NCBI GenBank assembly: GCA_907163375.1
Contig: CAJQUW010012898.1
Span: 111,817-175,816, forward strand
Direction of reading: 5' to 3'
DNA length: 64,000 nt
From: Prostheceraeus crozeri
Taxonomy: Eukaryota; Platyhelminthes; Polycladida; Euryleptidae
In this document: positions 24,287-35,543 of the stretch, in pieces
Layout of the letters: every line of letters starts with the position of its first letter
How positions within the stretch are numbered: the stretch's first letter is position 1
Position numbers and translations under genes: made by a program
Notes under the pieces: model-generated
Database searches by the model: none
What the model was told of the DNA's origin: nothing
The model's input: the letters and a program-made list of their open reading frames with translations, nothing else

Positions 24287-25505
24287 TGTATAGATGACAT
24301 TTTCATGATGTGGACGCATGGATGGGAAACTTTACAAAACTTTGAAAACTCTGCTAACAATTATTTTCCAACCATAAAATTCACATTTGAGAAAAGCGAT
24401 AATTGCGTTCACTTCTTAGATATAAAAGTAATCAAAAATGGCTCAAGTTTACAAACGGACTTTTACATCAAACTGACTGATACCAGACAATTTCTTTATT
24501 TTGACTCTTGTCATCCAATAACTCATAAGATCCCCATTGCTTATTCTAGGGTTTCACGGATTCGACGTTATTTGCTCTGATGAAGTTTAAGTGCGATCAC
24601 ATCTTCAGGAATTATGCCAGGCTCTAGTGATGAGAGGTTATCCTCGTGGGGGAGTTCTACAGGAGATCAATAAAGCATTGGCCTTGGTTTGACAGACACT
24701 GTTTCGAAATAAACAAAAATCCGATAGTGCTAAAATTATTCCTTTCATTGTCCCATATCATCCATCAACTTGCAGTGAAGTGAGATCAGTTTTTGATAAA
24801 CATAAGTACTTTCTAGATGATAACAACCTTCAGGTAGAACTTTGGTGGAAACCGCCATCTAAGATGAAACAATTTCTAGTTTCTTCAAAATTATTTGATG
24901 TACCACGAAATTTAGCTGCTGGACAGACCGGAAGCGCTACACTTTGTGGCTCAGCGCGCTGTAAAACATGCAAAATGATTTCGAATGTAACAACAATACT
25001 ATTACCAGTCACAGGTCTTTCTTGTACTAGCAAAGCAACTAGCACTCATGAAGCATTGACAACATTGTATAGTCTCTTCAATTTGAAAATTGCTCTTTTT
25101 TTATATATTGGGGAAACAGGGAGGTCTCTTAGGGAGAGAATAACTGGACATCGCTTTGACATCAGACATAATGACAAAAGCAAAGTGGTGTCATTTCATT
25201 GTTTAGAACATTGTCATAAAGAACATAACTCCATATTGGATAGAATCGAAGGAAATGAAAATGAACGGAATAGAAAAGAGATGAAATTAATAAATTAATT
25301 GATGACCGACTATCCTTTTGGCTTGAATATGCAGCACGCTTTACAACGGTCACCTATGTTTGACCCTAAATCTCCTATCTCTGTGACCAGTATGTCTGCT
25401 AATTTACTTTCAAGAATCTATGCATTATTCTATCCCTTTTGTGTCTATGATTCTATGCATGCAATCCTAATATCTTACAAAGTTTTTAATGCTTGCACCA
25501 TTTGA
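24287..25505 (+). pseudogene. Penelope-like RT/GIY-YIG endonuclease, broken
   Basis: The remnant opens at the reverse transcriptase catalytic box (IDDIF, near 24287-24301) and runs through the thumb-like region (WTHGWETL, HFLDIKVI, TDTRQFLYF, SCHP) to about 24580. The frame is then disturbed until about 24780. A second block holds a WWKPPSKM-like linker and Cys-rich segment (CGSARCKTCKM), then the GIY-YIG nuclease with LYIGETGRSLRERITGHR near residues 112-129 of that block. A TAA at 25296-25298 interrupts the frame just before a C-terminal extension that stays open to 25505. The endonuclease would nick target DNA and the RT would copy the RNA there. This copy has lost the N-terminal half of RT and cannot act alone. 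Confidence 0.88.
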
Positions 25506-25651
25506 ATTTTGTTTATTTTTGTATGTCTTTCTATTCCTGATGAAGGATAAGCGCGGCTGTTCCAATCCTATCAGAAACAGGCAGAATACACATTTTATAA
25601 TATCATCTACTTGATTTAATTACGACGTTCTCGCAAATATCACAAAATTAT

Positions 25652-28600
25652 ATCATTAGCATCGTCAATCGATCCGTCGTTCAGAGTTGTTTAACTACTT
25701 ATATGAAACTCAACTAGAAAGTAGCGAGATTGATGAGCAATACGTCATTTTATTGAAAGCTTCAATTGTTGAAGTAAATGACATGATTTATTATTCAACA
25801 TTGATTTCATGTGAATGCTTATCCAACTGATTTCGGAAGATTAATGTTCATAATCTGCAAGTATCAAAAGTTGGCAGGTATTGCTCGAGCTTATTTGCTT
25901 GATACGAGTTGATTGGAAGTTCATTTCCATGAAATGAGTGGGATAATTAAAACACATCTATTCCATGATTCTATATTACTCCTTTTTGTAGATACCGTAT
26001 ATCCTCTAATAGAACTTGGGTCAGACTCAGAAGCATCTTATGAACCATATAGACCAAAGATAAACATCCCGTTGCTGCTGTACAATTGCTCATGTACCTA
26101 GTGTACAGGTACCTGGTAGGTATTCATATACAAGACATGAAGATTTCACAATTAGTAGGCTAATAGTGACACGGTGAATTCTACATGTAGCTTCCATCTG
26201 TAATAATGTGCAGTTGTGTACCGGTATACTCGTACGCACCCAGGTATCACACGTAGGCTTCCTTTTTTCGTAATTCGTTGTAGCGAGTGGGTTTCTATGA
26301 CTTACGTATAATACGGGCACCAGAAACAGAAATTACACAAAAGATTAAAGAGACAAAAGATGAATACAAACTTTAGTGTTGAATAATGATGTTGGAGTAA
26401 GTATGCTACAAGAACATCTAGACTTCTCAAGATATCAGTCCTATGTAAGAAAGATATAAACTACGGTATACTGTACTAGTAGAAGCGAGAGCCGTCATAT
26501 TATAGGCCGGTATTTTTATGTAGGTTCACTGAATGTTATGGTTGATATTGTGTCTTTACCAATAGATTTTTAATGTAATTAAATAAAACCCAGGTAAGAG
26601 CAACATGAATTAATGGAAACCCCCGGGCTCTATTAGATGATATACGGTATATGCATGTTTTCCTAGTTCAAATCCTAATAAGTCGACTAATAAATTAAAC
26701 ACTCAGTCAGAATCTACTATATATTAGTGACATCTCTTCATGGAAGAGTGGAATAAATCTAATGAATGACTAAAAATAGAAATGAAATGTGTGTAATGGA
26801 TAATGAAAAGGAATCTTATACATGGTTCGTTCATCCACTGATTTTGATCAGAGACATGATAATATCTCAGTGTAATTAAGATAATAACATATCTGAAGCA
26901 AACTGCACTATAAAAGTGCGAGCATCTGTCGAGATTTCATGCTCCCTATGACTGAGCTTAATTTCTATGTTTATTACTAGGTCAGATCTCCGTGAGCAGT
27001 GAGAAATCGAAATGAATTCGTCCATCTACATGTATGCTTTGGAATTGCTGCGAAATAACATTCTGTTTTTAATCTTTTATTCTAAGCACATAAAATGGGA
27101 TATCTTAGTTTCATTAAGAAAATTTGGTCTTTTTATACTAAATTTTTTGTTGTTAAATTGTCAAAGACACGGTAAAGGGTGTGATGGAGAAGACATGAAG
27201 TAACTACTAACTGCTCTTTTCTACTGCATGTAAATATCGTATGCATGCTGTTATTCTTGTGTGTATGACATTTCCACCCATGCCCCTTTTCAGAGAAAAT
27301 GGGGTTGTTCAAAGAAATAAAAAATATATGTAGTTACGCTCTATCTTGCTGAAAAGACAATCTATAGAAAAATTATGTACTCAATTTGAGAATGACCATC
27401 GAATAGGTTTGCAGAAGTTTTCTATGCCGCTTGAACGTATGAACCCAGATAGCGCTAGATTATCGTATTCCAATAGCAAGTATGATAATTTGATCTGACC
27501 CACGAGGATCATACATGTAGAACGATTGTGACAGATTGTGGTGGGTTACAATTTAACCAGTGGTAGAATGAAACACATATTTTGACAGTACTATTAGGCC
27601 CAGTACTATCCCCAGTTCTATTGATGATACTAATAACAATAATCAGCTTTATTCGTCTCGCAAGTACAAGTACAAAGCATTCAGCGAGCGCAATGGGATA
27701 TACATGTAATTTGGGACTGGTGATAGACAGAAGAGAAGAGAATGAGAGAGAGAATTCACGCGCTATACTTCAGAAATGAGATAGAAAGCCGAGAGGTTCT
27801 GGCTTCTGGGTGCATGAATTTTCTGCTAGATTGCATCTGCTTTTCAATCCTCACTTCAAAAGGTTCACGGAGTGGATAATCCTCGTGTTTTTCGACGTTT
27901 CAGAAGATCTTGGGGGACATGCGGTCAGAAACCTCGCAAAGTGTGGGAGAGTTCTGTTATCCACTGATTCGTAAACATCTGTTTTCGAGACGCTTTAGCT
28001 TGGTCATTAGACGCTCCGGAAAATTGCAGAGCACGGAAATGCGTATAGGACCACACTTCTGATAAGGGTTGTGAACTATCTGTCACCGTTCATCATTTCT
28101 AACCCATCCACGTGCCACCTAATCTTTTCAAATCTTTCCAAATTCTATCCTTTTATATGTATCCAATGGTGCAGTTGGCTGATGATGACTTGTAAATGCA
28201 GGTTGAAATACATCACTTGTCAAAATACATATCAAGAAAGTGAATTTTCTAACGTCACTACTCCCCCGTTGAGGGATTTAACTGTGCTGCCTTTTTAAAA
28301 TTTCTGGTCAACGAAACGCTTTCACTTTAATTCGAACAGTTAACAATTTTTCACTTGACAACAGAACAATTGATAGCTGTGATAATTACAGCATTAAATG
28401 TCAGGCATGTCCTTTCCAATTATTTTGCAATGTCAAGATCATTGAATGAAAATATTCAACTGCTAGCAAATTATTTGCTCTAGAAATATCGGTGCAATTC
28501 TAGAATCATTTATATATTCATTCAAAATTCAATCAGTTTATTCTTGACGCGTCAATGCTTAGCTACAAAGTTACCATTTAGCTTAACATGGATACTTACA

Positions 28601-28984
28601 TGCATGTTAAATTGTTTATCAGACTGAATCTTTTAGTAAGCCGTGTAAAAGTAAATGATTATTGAAACACATAGGATCAAGTGTTTACTTAATCACTGTA
28701 GTGGAATTTTCAGGCAAGTCACCACTGGTTGATCTCCTTAAAAGGGCGAAAGCAACTGGTGTTATGGGATATAGCAATTCTTTCTCGATCCACTGGTGGA
28801 ACATGGATGCATCGGAAGAGTAAATCGACGCATCCATGAAGTTGTGCCGACCGAATAAATCGGTTTATTGATACAGATTTACCGAATGAATCGCGAAATT
28901 GACGCGGCAATGTCGATTAATTAAAATCTAAATTAAGATTTGTCGAATCTACGAGTATCAAAGTATGAAAATAGTGTAGTCCAC
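25652..28984. other. no gene; possible MITE at 25992-26652
   Basis: No supported coding frame. The words TACCGTATATCCTCTAATAGA at about 25992 and, inverted, TCTATTAGATGATATACGGTA at about 26632-26652 form imperfect 30-bp inverted ends that could bound a 660-bp non-autonomous DNA element. The rest is plain AT-rich sequence. Confidence 0.4.
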
Positions 28985-29600
28985 TTAATGGATGCATCGA
29001 AAAAGATCGTTCGACTTTATGAACGTATCTATAAAGAACTGTCGACTTCATGGACGTGTCGATAAAGAACTGTCGACTTGGAGGACGCATCGACAAAGAA
29101 CTGTCAACTTAATGAACGTATGGACAAAGAACGTTCGACTTAATGAACGTAGCGATAAAGAATCGTCGACTTCATGGACGTGTCGATAAAGAATTGTCGA
29201 CTTGGAGGACGCATCGACAAAGAACTGTCAACTTAATGAACGTATGGACAAAGAACGTTCGACTTAATGAACGTAACGATAAAGAATCGTCGACTTCATG
29301 GACGTGTCGATAAAGAACTGTCGACTTGGAGGACGCATCGACAAAGAACTGTCGACGTAATGAGCGTATCTACAACGATCTGTCGACTTAATGAACGCAT
29401 CGATAAAGAATCGTCAACTTCATGGACGTATCGATGAAGAATTGTCGACTTAGAGGACTCATCGACAGCGAACTGTCGACTTAATAAACGGATCGATAAA
29501 TGGCTGTCGACAGCATGGACGCATCGAAAAGGAACTGTCGACTTAATGGACGCATTTATAAATAATTGTCGACCTAATAGTCGATGAGCCTCGTCGATGT
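28985..29600. repeat. 31-bp minisatellite with 124-bp higher-order unit
   Basis: About twenty imperfect 31-bp units have the form GTCGACTTcATGgACGtaTCGA followed by TAAAGAACT. Four successive units form a 124-bp block. The same variant, GTCGACTTCATGGACGTGTC, recurs at 29041, 29165 and 29289, exactly 124 bp apart. The array is CpG- and TCGA-rich compared with its surroundings. Open frames across it are by-products. Confidence 0.92.
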
Positions 29601-30246
29601 TTGCAGATTTAATGACCGTATCACCAGGGAGAGTTCGCATGAATGGACTCGAATTCAGATGCGCAGTTTTATGTTTTTATGATGTCCTTTGAACTAGCCA
29701 AATGAATGCGTATTGTTGCAAGCATCACCTTTTCTTTTGTTATACTGGAATATTATTAAGAACTAATTTATGTAACAATTAATGCAGAGTAAACATAATT
29801 AAATCCAGAAAGTTTGTGCGAATATTTGCTTGCAGCATTATCATTCATTCAGGCGTTACTGTATGCTGGTCAAAATGTTTGGCCTGATTTTGTGGTATGT
29901 CATGAAGTTGCCGAATGAAGAATTTGAAAGTCACTATGTCTTGAATTTTGTGGAACATTGAAGGTGAAAAATAGTCTCGCTAAACATTGCTAACAATCGC
30001 CTTACAAAATAGTAATATGAGAAGCAAGCATTGCATTTATTACCCTTACAGGTTTACAAGTGATTTAAGTAACTATTGCCAGATTCCCATGTCTCGTTGG
30101 CACATGACTTCGATCATAATAGTACAAGTAAATTGACGCATAGTTTACAGTGCATCCACAATAACTGAACGAACTGTCTATCTTATTTGAAGCATGAGAC
30201 GCGTATCTTCGAATGTTCTAGGTAACACAGCCTGATTCTTTATAAC
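29601..30246. other. no gene seen
   Basis: Unique AT-rich DNA between the minisatellite and the small element at 30247. Confidence 0.5.
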
Positions 30247-30729
30247 GGATAGAGGATAGCTATTCGATTCTCTGACATAGCTCGTGAAATCATTCGATAT
30301 ATCCCTCTCTATGTATATGACAAAGCACTGATATTTTACTTTGCACATTTAGAAAGTAGTCCCTTAGGGGACGAGTACATTAAATCTATGACGAGGACTT
30401 TCTTTGTGTAAAGCAAAATATTTGTGGTTTAGCATAATTTACAATTGTATTTCACGAACAATAATGTGTACAGTACATTAAACGTTTAATGTACTGTACA
30501 TATCAAATTAGTGTTATAGAAATATAGATTTTCATAGAAATCGCCAGTTCTTTAGCTAGCTAGAATGGTCATAGTAGCCTTTATTAACGACAAACAACAG
30601 CGAAACGTACCGATAAGTGCTAAGTGAAAGATACTTGTGAATGCTAGATAGAATGTATCCAGGAAAAGAAGATAAAGTACAGGGGTGAGTGAAATAAATC
30701 CCAGAGAATCGCATAGTCATCATCTATCC
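30247..30729. mobile_element. MITE-like element carrying dispersed palindromic repeat
   Basis: GGATAGAGGATAGCTATTCGATTCTC at the left is matched, inverted, by GAGAATCGCATAGTCATCATCTATCC at the right. Between them lies copy 2 of the repeat seen at 14624-14931. A short element with the same ends but without that interior occurs at 35420-35543. Confidence 0.6.
30319..30699 (+). repeat. dispersed palindromic repeat, copy 2
   Basis: Homologous to 14624-14931. It shares the ATATTTTACTTTGCACATTTAG start, an AGTCCC/GGGAC hairpin centre, a TGTACAGTACATTAAACGTTTAATGTACTGTACA palindrome zone near 30470-30505, and the AGGAAAAGAAGATAAAGTACAGG end. It has an added segment of about 75 bp (30567-30650). Confidence 0.8.
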
Positions 30730-32535
30730 ATTACAAAGTATTCGAAGCAAGTACTCTATATAAGAACTTATTGTCTAGCTAATGTGCATAGATATGGGCA
30801 TCATCTTCGACTTGGTTATGTAGTCAATACACCAAATGACCAGATAGAACGTCTAAGACTTTCTATAACGACATTGAAATAGAATGTGAGGAAGATATAT
30901 GATGAGTCTTTCGAATTTATTATCAGCGACGCTTGCCAGCCCAGGTGACCTCTCCGAAGACCTGCCATATATTTCTATATTGTATATTCTAAACAATCAT
31001 CTATATTGAATTAAACCATCTGTGCTTAATACATCAAATAAGCTTACAAACATAAGCCTTACATAGGAGAACCTATCATTACAAAACCTAGGAATCAAAA
31101 CAAAAGACCTAACAAATGAAAAGAAAGAAGGCACTTCAAGAAGTCATGCACACCAGGTTATATTTCTATGTACGCAAAATGTCATAAATTGAATAAATCC
31201 GTTTGAAACTTCTCATGTTGTTGATATATCAACATTAGCGATCATTTCGACAACTACCGCTAGAATGGTCCGGTAACTGTAGATCAACCCCTTACAGGTT
31301 TGCACATGGTCTCATTGTGTTGATGCTACGAGTAAGCGGAAAACAGAAATCAGTACTCACCTGTGCTCAGCCTCACGTTTGTACGAGACGGACGGGGAAG
31401 GACAAGCGATGAACGCGTTCATTGTTTTAAATCATTGTTAGAATGAAGACGAATAGCCAATAGAAAGTACCGCAGTGAATCTGCATTTTCAGTAGGAGTG
31501 ATGGAAGTGCAATTTTTCACTTAATATTTGACATTTTTCACCAAGAATCCATCCTATTGCTCGGTCGTTCAGGTAAATATATCAGGTGAAATATTCAAAT
31601 TATATTTCCCCACTACACTGACTCATTTAGCGTCAATTCATGAATCCAGAAATACAATTCTTGCTTGAATTGAGTTTTCATCGTATCATCTTTGCTTAAC
31701 CAGTTAGGTGGATCCGATACAGGTCACAACAGAAGTAATGCGTGTTGAAGCAGACGTATTTTAAGAATGTGGCTGTAATACATTTTTCATGATTATATAT
31801 ATAAAGTCAGCAACATTTGACTTTTAGAATCAGAGTGTTCTATCAAAATCTGCATCAAGCTTTGTCACACACTCACTCATCCCTTTAGCGTCCATATAAA
31901 CAAGCATCAACGGCCACAAGGAAGAAAGGCACTCGTCTAATGTACTTCCCAGCATAAACAAGGTCTACTTCTTTTCTTGTGACTTCCGAGATCGAATGTT
32001 GAAAGGTAACATGTATTTTAATTTCTCCGCTCGATTTCGGAACCACAATAATTTCACAATTTAAGTGGTAGTGATTTGTGTGTTTATGTGGGTGATGTTT
32101 TATCAGTCTCTCAATAGTCTCATTTTCAACAATCCCTTAAGATCCCAAGACAACTGATCTCGTTTTCTTGCCCGGTTGTGTTCTTGACCTGGGCATGACT
32201 CATAAATAACTGAACCAGTTTGCTAGAGCTGAACTTGCCCTTCATTTGCTTGATACTGGTGCAAAACCAGAAAGAAAAGTATGCTCAAAATGCCCAGCAT
32301 GGATCTAGCTGTATGCAGATGTAGCATCAGAAATACTGGATAAATAATAATAAAGGCGTATATTTGTAAAACACAACAGTCCCAAAATGGATATTAGTAT
32401 TTTTATATCACTGTCTAATAACTCACGAACTAGTAACTGGTAGTCTCATATTTACGCGGGATACCTACCATTAGAATGTTCACTTGAAAAAATGTTCATT
32501 AGAATAAACTTGTTTCACATTATTTATGTAACAGA
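30730..32535. other. no gene recognised
   Basis: No coding frame or repeat supported. The 3' part may contain the unrecognisable 5' boundary of the LINE fragment that follows. Confidence 0.45.
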
Positions 32536-33565
32536 TACCAAAGAGTACGCTGGAATAACAATTTCAGTTATTTTCTCTCTGTAAAAAGTGGTGTTCCTCA
32601 GGGATCTGCGATTGGTCCCATACTTTTTGCATTATTTGTTGCAGACTTCTTTTTGGACTATGATGACGCATGTTTAATTAAGTACGCAGATGATTTTACA
32701 TTGTGTTGCTCTGTCTATAGGAACGCTGATTCTACTCTCATGCTGAATGATTATGACCAGCTCATATGAATAAAATGTCAATAAATGTGAATAAATGCAA
32801 GCAGATGTTTATTACTTTAAATCCGAATTTTGACTGTGAAAGATATCATCTGTCATCAATTGAGACTGTACATAGTTTAAGATTACTCGGTGTGATCATT
32901 GATAGCAGATTGACGTGGAGAGAACATGTATTGTTTATTGCAAAGAAAGCGTCGTCAAAGATTTATGTGATACGTCAGTTGAAACATTTTTTATCTAGTG
33001 ATCTCATCATTGAAGTGTATTTTTCTTGTGTTCGCAGTGTATTAGAATATTGTTCTCCCTTGTTTGTAAACCTACAATCCACCAGTTCTGACTTATTGGA
33101 GCGTTTACAAAATCGCTGTCATCGAATTATCTGCGAAAAATCTGATTGTAGCTGTGTAAGATTCGTTCCACTAAGCTATCGACGTATGATCCAGGGATAC
33201 TCGTTCTTTTTGAAGATTGTTCATGATGAGGACCATCCTTTGCATCATTTGCTGCCTGAGAGGTTACGCTACTCAAACAGATTTTTGATTCCCCTGTGTG
33301 CCACAGCAATGAGAAGCAATAGCTATTTTATAACTATGGCTAAGCTATCAAATGACGGATTTACTATGTGATGACTATCTTATATATTTCATATTGCACC
33401 ATTTCCGACGACCTCCTGCTTACTTTTTGCTTTGTGATTAAACCATGATTTTTTTCTTGTTTAGTTCTTGTATTGCTTTGTAACTATATTTGTCTTTGTG
33501 TATGACTTGACCCCCACGATTTTCATTTGGGTTGTTTGAAATAAACGTCTTATTATTATTATTGT
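32536..33565 (+). pseudogene. CR1/Jockey-type LINE 3' end with RT fragment
   Basis: The frame at 32536-32769 reads the reverse transcriptase fingers and palm: SGVPQGSAIGPILF, then the catalytic box IKYADDFTL. A frameshift near 32760 moves into the frame at 32766-33371, which reads NVNKCKQMF, LLGVIIDSRLTW and a long C-terminal segment. The 3' untranslated part contains AATAAA near 33540 and ends in a TTATTATTATTATTG tract, typical of CR1/L2-like tails. The endonuclease and the 5' RT are absent, so the copy is 5'-truncated and dead. The clade call is from the shape of the motifs only. Confidence 0.8.
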
Positions 33566-34938
33566 TAGAATATTATTAGCATCTTTATTTACTATGTTTC
33601 ATTATTATTTTCTCACAGTGGTTTTATTTGCTGTATGATGCGATTTGCCATTTATTTATTAACCGTGTTTTACCTATGATTGGCCCTTCCTAATGTGATA
33701 GCGAAATACTGTTACGTGCATCAACGCGGTAGCATGTTATCAAGGCCAATACTCATCAGTTTGCATTTAGGTTAATGTTATATGTGCATGTCATTTTTTA
33801 AAAATGACATGGAATCATTAAAATCCTTTTGGATTCATTGAAAGTAACACATTTTCAGAAAAACCATGCATTGTTTGCCCCAATAAGGAATTGTATAGTT
33901 CTGCAGTTCTAGCTCAATGCCATGCATATATCATTGCGAATAAGTAAAGTGTTTAAAGCGCATTGAGTAATATTTTGCAATGCAATGTGTTGAAATAAAA
34001 GAATATCTACGATTCCCGATTGTAGTGAGATCCTCTACGATTCCTGCTACGATTCCTACGATTGTAATGAGGCTATTTAAATTCTGCTGACTGCATCTCA
34101 CCTAATCATGATGGTTAAATGGCTCAGCTATATTATTTAGCTGTGCTCATCACATAAATGCGTAAATCTTTGTTTGCAAGGGAATTTTTAGACACGGCTG
34201 ATTTCCCGATTAATATTCTTATGATCGATTTTGCTATTTTCCTTGGAATCATCTGCTTAGATTAAATTTCAAAATACTACTAAGAACTCAATAAAAAGTC
34301 ATCGAAGTAGGAAAGGATTAAATTAATATCAACTGTCGAAATGATTTTCTAAATTTTCTTGTGCATCAGAATAATTAGCTGAGAAAATCATAAACCATTT
34401 ACAATGAGGAGGTTAACAGTAGCATTGTGTAAAGTCGGCTGTTATTCATTGCAATTAGATTGCCGGAAGCCCACGGCTCTTTCAGGTATATTGCTTAGAT
34501 GTCACGGCGATGGCCGGAATATGAATATCAGTTAATTAAATATTTACGTGACAATAAAGTACCTGTGAGTTGACACGTGTGATTCATCCTAAAAACTTCC
34601 CACAGTCCTTTATCGTTTCATAACAATCGGATTTCTTTGAGCAGTAAAAGAATGATATATGATAATCCTGCTACATAATGTGATGAGAACTTCATTTTGT
34701 GTCATGAAGCCCCTGAATTCTGCATTTCTGAGCAACACTCAAATATACGTGTGAACGAGCAAAGAAGTGTTAAAAGAGATATTTCGGCTTCACACGCCTT
34801 TCCAAAATGTTCTTAATTAGCGTCTTAATGTGTCCTCAAAGTTAAGACATTTTGCAGGGCGTGTTAAGCAGAACAATTTTCATCTCAGTTTTAGGCTTGT
34901 ACTCGTACACGAAGTCATAGAAGTTTTATTATGAGTGA

Positions 34939-35037
34939 TTCATGTTGTGCTTCAATTGTTTCACTGCTTCGAATAATTTCATTACTTAGAAGTAATAAAA
35001 TGATTCGAAGCATTGAAACATTGAAGCACCACATGAA
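34939..35037. repeat. 99-bp long hairpin
   Basis: Arms 34939-34986 and 34991-35037 pair over about 47 positions with only a handful of mismatches, around a TAGA loop. Words such as TGCTTCAAT and CTTCGAAT recur in both arms. It is either a tiny palindromic element or a hairpin RNA precursor. Size and mismatch pattern would suit a microRNA-like or esiRNA hairpin, but nothing shows it is transcribed. Confidence 0.6.
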
Positions 35038-35419
35038 CTACATTATAGATAGAGTACCGTGATTATTGCATTCTACAATGACCGAGTATTAAAACTGCTG
35101 TTGGATAAGAGTACTTAAGGGTATGGATTGCTGTACAGTAAATAAGGGACGTACCAGGGACATTTATGACAAATATATGATATTTATTCCACTCTCCCCA
35201 GGAGTTGTGTCATTAATCTATGTAGATTTTGAGCGCCTTATGTAGCCTACTAGCAGATTTTTATCAATGAAACTGGGAAAACGTGCAACCGGACTATGGA
35301 ATTGTGAAATGAATATGTTTCATCTATGGACACCTACATGTATACATTAATTCATGCTTTCCATGGATATCCCAGTAGTTTATGAAAGATTCTATGTACA
35401 GCAAGCATTTTTATGTAAT

Positions 35420-35543
35420 GGATAGAGGATGGCCATGCGATCCTCTGTGATATAGAGAGGGAAATTATTTGATGAATCCCGAGGGATATATCAGATACTT
35501 TCGCGACCTATGTCCTGGAGAATCGTATAGATATCCTCTATCC
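35420..35543. mobile_element. 124-bp MITE with GGATAGAGGAT ends
   Basis: It starts GGATAGAGGATGGCCATGCGATCCTC and ends with the inverted partner GAATCGTATAGATATCCTCTATCC. The ends belong to the same family as the element at 30247-30729, but here with a minimal interior. Confidence 0.6.

Larger units (their letters stand above)
23846..25651 (+). mobile_element. Penelope-like retroelement, 5'-truncated, inverted tail copy
   Basis: A partial reverse transcriptase is followed by a GIY-YIG endonuclease and a tail. An inverted copy of the last 355 bp (25297-25651) precedes it at 23846-24199 and is nearly identical. Head-to-head partial copies are common for Penelope-like elements. Both tails contain a long stem-loop (CCTGATGAAGGAT with ATCCTATCAG). 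Confidence 0.88.

Noticed and set aside
25515-25585. Hammerhead ribozyme in the Penelope-like tail (CTGATGA ... GAAAC)
   Set aside because: Stem II would be AGGAT/ATCCT, but four extra bases (ATCA) lie before GAAA and they pair with the core itself. The required arrangement is not met; only a strong stem-loop is supported.
28985-29600. CRISPR-like repeat-spacer array
   Set aside because: Units are contiguous and diverge gradually with a 124-bp super-period. There are no unique spacers, and the context is eukaryotic.
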